A DNA stretch of 6,365 bases from contig JAUVCY010000117.1 of assembly GCA_030595585.1 (NCBI GenBank), forward strand, positions 1 to 6,365, read 5' to 3'. This stretch comes from Thermoplasmatota archaeon. GTDB lineage: Archaea > Thermoplasmatota > Penumbrarchaeia > Penumbrarchaeales > Penumbrarchaeaceae. The translations under genes and the position numbers were made by a program. Of this stretch, positions 3,826 to 6,365 are shown piece by piece (position 1 is the first letter of the stretch; each line of letters starts with the position of its first letter). The notes below the pieces were generated by a model, which had not been told where the DNA came from, searched no databases, and saw nothing but the letters and a program-made list of their open reading frames with translations.

Positions 3826-6365
3826 ATGAGCGGATCCGTTGCCCTTGAGATGGAGGTCCTGGACCTCTGGAAGGGAAAGGACATCATGAGGAGGCTGCTC
3901 GAACACAACAAGGGGGGAGAGTACTTCAGGTTTCTTGAAGGGCCCCCGACAGCGAACGCCCCGCCGGGGGTGCACCACATCTTCGCCAGGGCGATCAAGG
4001 ACTCCATCTGCCGCCACAGGAACATGAAGGGCTTCTTCGTCCCCAGGATGGGCGGATGGGACTGCCATGGGCTGCCCGTGGAGATCGCCGTGGAGAAGGC
4101 CCTTGGCATAGAGAACAAGGAGCAGATCGAGGAGTACGGGATCGAGCCATTCATCAGGAAGTGCCGGGAATCCGTCTTCACCTACATCGACGAATGGTCC
4201 AGGATGACGGATAGATTGGGATATGTACTGGACCTGGAGGACCCCTATATCACCATGAAGGACAGCTACATCGAATCGGTATGGTGGTCACTCAAGGAGA
4301 TATGGAAAAAAGGGCTGCTCACCGAAGGCCACACCATCGTCCCATACTGTCCACGGTGCGGCACATCCCTGTCATCCCACGAGGTGGCCCAGGGATACAA
4401 GACCGTGAAGGAGCCATCCATCTTCGTCAAGTTCAAGATCAGGGGCCGGGAGAATACATATTTCCTCGCCTGGACCACCACCCCGTGGACGCTTATCTCC
4501 AACGTGGCCCTTGCTGTCAGCCCCGATGAGTTCTACGTGAGGATCGAGTACAAGGGAGTGGAGCTGATCCTCGCCGAGTCCAGGGCGAAGGTGCTGATGA
4601 AGGAGGAGGATTACACGGTCAAGCAGAGGCTCATGGGCTCCGATATGGAGGGGACAGGCTACGAGCCCCTCTTCGATTTCACGAAGCCTGACAGGCCCGC
4701 CCACTTCATCACGACGGCGGACTTCGTCACCATGGATGACGGTACAGGCATCGTTCATATCGCCCCGGCCTTCGGCGAGGATGACTATGAGCTGGCAAAG
4801 AGGTATGACCTTCCCCTGGTCCAGCCCGTCAAACCGGACGGGACCTTCACGGAAGAGGTGACCCCCTGGAAGGGCGTATTCGTCAAGGATGCGGACCCAT
4901 CCATCATAGAGGACCTCTCCTCCAGATCACTGCTCGAAGGGCAGCTGATGTACGAGCATCAATATCCGTTCTGCTGGAGGTGCGACACGCCCCTCCTATA
5001 TTACGCGCGAAAGGGGATCTACATTAGGATGTCGGAGCTCAGAAAGAACCTGATGGAGAACAACGAGAAGATATCGTGGTATCCACCCAACATCAAGAAG
5101 GGCCGCTTCGGGAAATTCCTGGAGGAGGTCAAGGACTGGAACCTCTCCAGGGAGAGGTACTGGGGCACCCCGCTCCCGCTGTGGAGATGTCCAGAGGGCC
5201 ATGACCACATGGTGGGGTCCATAGGGGAGCTTCGTGAGCTCTCCGGGAAGGAGGTGCCGGAACTCCACAGGCCGTACGTGGATGAGGTCACCTTCCCGTG
5301 CGAGGAGTGCGGAAAGACCATGACGAGGCTCACCTACGTCATCGACTGCTGGTATGATTCGGGATCGGCTCCAATTGCATCAATGCACTACCCATTCGAG
5401 AACAGGGAGGAGTTCGAGAAACAGTTCCCAAGGGATTACATCGCCGAGGGCATCGACCAGACCCGCGGGTGGTTCTATTCGCTGCTGGCAATTTCCACAG
5501 CCGTGTTCGATAAACCATCATACAAGTCCGTGATCTGCCACGCACACGTCCTTGACGGAGAGGGGAAGAAGATGTCCAAGTCCAAGGTCAACGTGATCGA
5601 CCCGTGTGTCCATTTCGACACCGAGGGCGCGGATGCCATCAGGTGGTACCTCCTCTCACAGACCGCCCCGTGGAAGCCCAAGATGTTCTCCATGGAGGGC
5701 GTCAACGAGGCGAACCGATCCTTCCTTGCAACGGTGAGGAACGTTCTGGGTTTCTATCAGACGTATGCCGACCTCGACGGGTACAAGCCTGAAAACAGGA
5801 CGAACCCCTCCGAGAGGTTGGGGGTCGACAGATGGCTCCTGTCCAGATTGAACAACCTGGTCAGGAAGGTGGATGAGAGCCTGGACAACTTCGATCTTCT
5901 CGGGGCGCCCCAGGCCATATCATATTTTGTGGTGGAGGATCTCTCCAACTGGTACGTGAGGGCGAACCGGAGGAGGTTCTGGGGTGGGGAGGATACCGTG
6001 GACAAGCAGATGGCCTACGACACGCTTGCGGAGGCCCTGCACACCGTTTCTCTGCTCATGGCCCCACTGGCCCCGTTCCACGCCGAGAAGGTCTACCAGG
6101 AGGTCGCCTTCCCGGATATCCTGGATTCGGTCCACATGGAAAGATATCCCACGCAGGATGATGACCTCATCGACGACGGCCTAGAGGAGGGCATGTCCCT
6201 CCTGAGGAAGGTAGTTGAGCTGGGAAGGGCGGCCAGGGGCTCCAGGAACATGAAGATCAGGCAGCCCCTGGGCAGGGTGGTCGTCAAGGGCGTTGGCTCC
6301 TTCGACGATGACCTGATCCCGATCATCAGATCGGAGCTAAACGTGAAGGAGGTGGTCTTCGAGGA
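3826..6365 (+). CDS. ileS: Isoleucyl-tRNA synthetase, type 2-like, with GVHH signature; 3' end outside window
   Basis: The enzyme charges tRNA-Ile with isoleucine and edits valine. The window holds 846 codons of an expected 1030-1050. The Rossmann catalytic core begins EGPPTAN, and its class I signature is G48-V-H-H51 instead of H-x-G-H; KMSKS is intact at 582-586. The CP1 editing domain is complete: WTTTPWTL at 216-223, Asn226, GTGIVHIAP at 306-314 with His311, and Asp320, matching the E. coli Thr241-243, Asn250, His333 and Asp342 set. Zinc-type cysteine pairs are at 175/178, 383/386 and 492/495, with Cys455. YWGTPLPLW, EGIDQTRGWFYSLL and the anticodon-binding domain (from about 680) follow. 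The overall sequence closely resembles the Thermus thermophilus enzyme. ATG 3826 is the first in-frame ATG, GTG or TTG after the stop at 3607, and puts the core at about the right distance. It lacks a clear ribosome binding site, so the start is less certain than the identity. Confidence 0.95.
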   Translation, partial: MSGSVALEMEVLDLWKGKDIMRRLLEHNKGGEYFRFLEGPPTANAPPGVHHIFARAIKDSICRHRNMKGFFVPRMGGWDCHGLPVEIAVEKALGIENKEQIEEYGIEPFIRKCRESVFTYIDEWSRMTDRLGYVLDLEDPYITMKDSYIESVWWSLKEIWKKGLLTEGHTIVPYCPRCGTSLSSHEVAQGYKTVKEPSIFVKFKIRGRENTYFLAWTTTPWTLISNVALAVSPDEFYVRIEYKGVELILAESRAKVLMKEEDYTVKQRLMGSDMEGTGYEPLFDFTKPDRPAHFITTADFVTMDDGTGIVHIAPAFGEDDYELAKRYDLPLVQPVKPDGTFTEEVTPWKGVFVKDADPSIIEDLSSRSLLEGQLMYEHQYPFCWRCDTPLLYYARKGIYIRMSELRKNLMENNEKISWYPPNIKKGRFGKFLEEVKDWNLSRERYWGTPLPLWRCPEGHDHMVGSIGELRELSGKEVPELHRPYVDEVTFPCEECGKTMTRLTYVIDCWYDSGSAPIASMHYPFENREEFEKQFPRDYIAEGIDQTRGWFYSLLAISTAVFDKPSYKSVICHAHVLDGEGKKMSKSKVNVIDPCVHFDTEGADAIRWYLLSQTAPWKPKMFSMEGVNEANRSFLATVRNVLGFYQTYADLDGYKPENRTNPSERLGVDRWLLSRLNNLVRKVDESLDNFDLLGAPQAISYFVVEDLSNWYVRANRRRFWGGEDTVDKQMAYDTLAEALHTVSLLMAPLAPFHAEKVYQEVAFPDILDSVHMERYPTQDDDLIDDGLEEGMSLLRKVVELGRAARGSRNMKIRQPLGRVVVKGVGSFDDDLIPIIRSELNVKEVVFE

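Noticed and set aside
3681..4181. Minus-strand frame of 166 codons opposite the start of ileS, and others further along ileS.
   Set aside because: They lie opposite the conserved catalytic core of IleRS and their translations show no motif; they are shadows of the real gene.

Overview
The window looks like chromosomal DNA from an archaeon. Several genes carry Shine-Dalgarno boxes of the GAGGTG/GGTGAT type, next to short AT-rich TATA-like boxes. AGG (Arg) and ATA (Ile) codons are frequent in a GC-rich background. The PurE also resembles archaeal PurE in its 'GLDRGEN' segment. I lean towards Thermoplasmatota or a similar euryarchaeal lineage, but nothing in the window proves the phylum. There is no RNA gene, mobile element or CRISPR array.

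Layout. (1) Positions 1-68, minus strand: the first 22-23 codons of an unidentified gene running off the left edge. (2) 69-357: a divergent intergenic region with TATA-like boxes and an 18-bp near-perfect palindrome. (3) 358-3204, plus strand: a tightly packed operon, purE - guaA - maf. purE and guaA overlap by 4 nt, and guaA and maf are 1 nt apart. (4) 3208-3639, minus strand: an OsmC-family protein, convergent with maf with only 3 nt between stop codons. (5) 3640-3825: a divergent promoter region. (6) 3826-6365, plus strand: ileS, isoleucyl-tRNA synthetase, cut by the right edge about 180-200 codons before its expected end.

How the genes fit together. PurE acts midway in de novo IMP synthesis. 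GuaA makes GMP from XMP. Maf hydrolyses non-canonical or pyrimidine (d)NTPs. The operon therefore couples purine supply with nucleotide-pool control. OsmC (probable thiol peroxidase) and IleS are separate units sharing a divergent promoter region.

The most notable points are three. The IleS class I signature is G-V-H-H rather than H-x-G-H, the swap known from mupirocin-hyper-resistant bacterial IleRS2. The GMP synthetase is one fused 608-residue chain with a duplicated C-terminal dimerisation domain, like the human enzyme and unlike the split enzyme of many archaea. The PurE has Ala where the active-site loop normally has His. I see no wholly new multi-gene system here; this is mostly a housekeeping locus with unusual enzyme variants.
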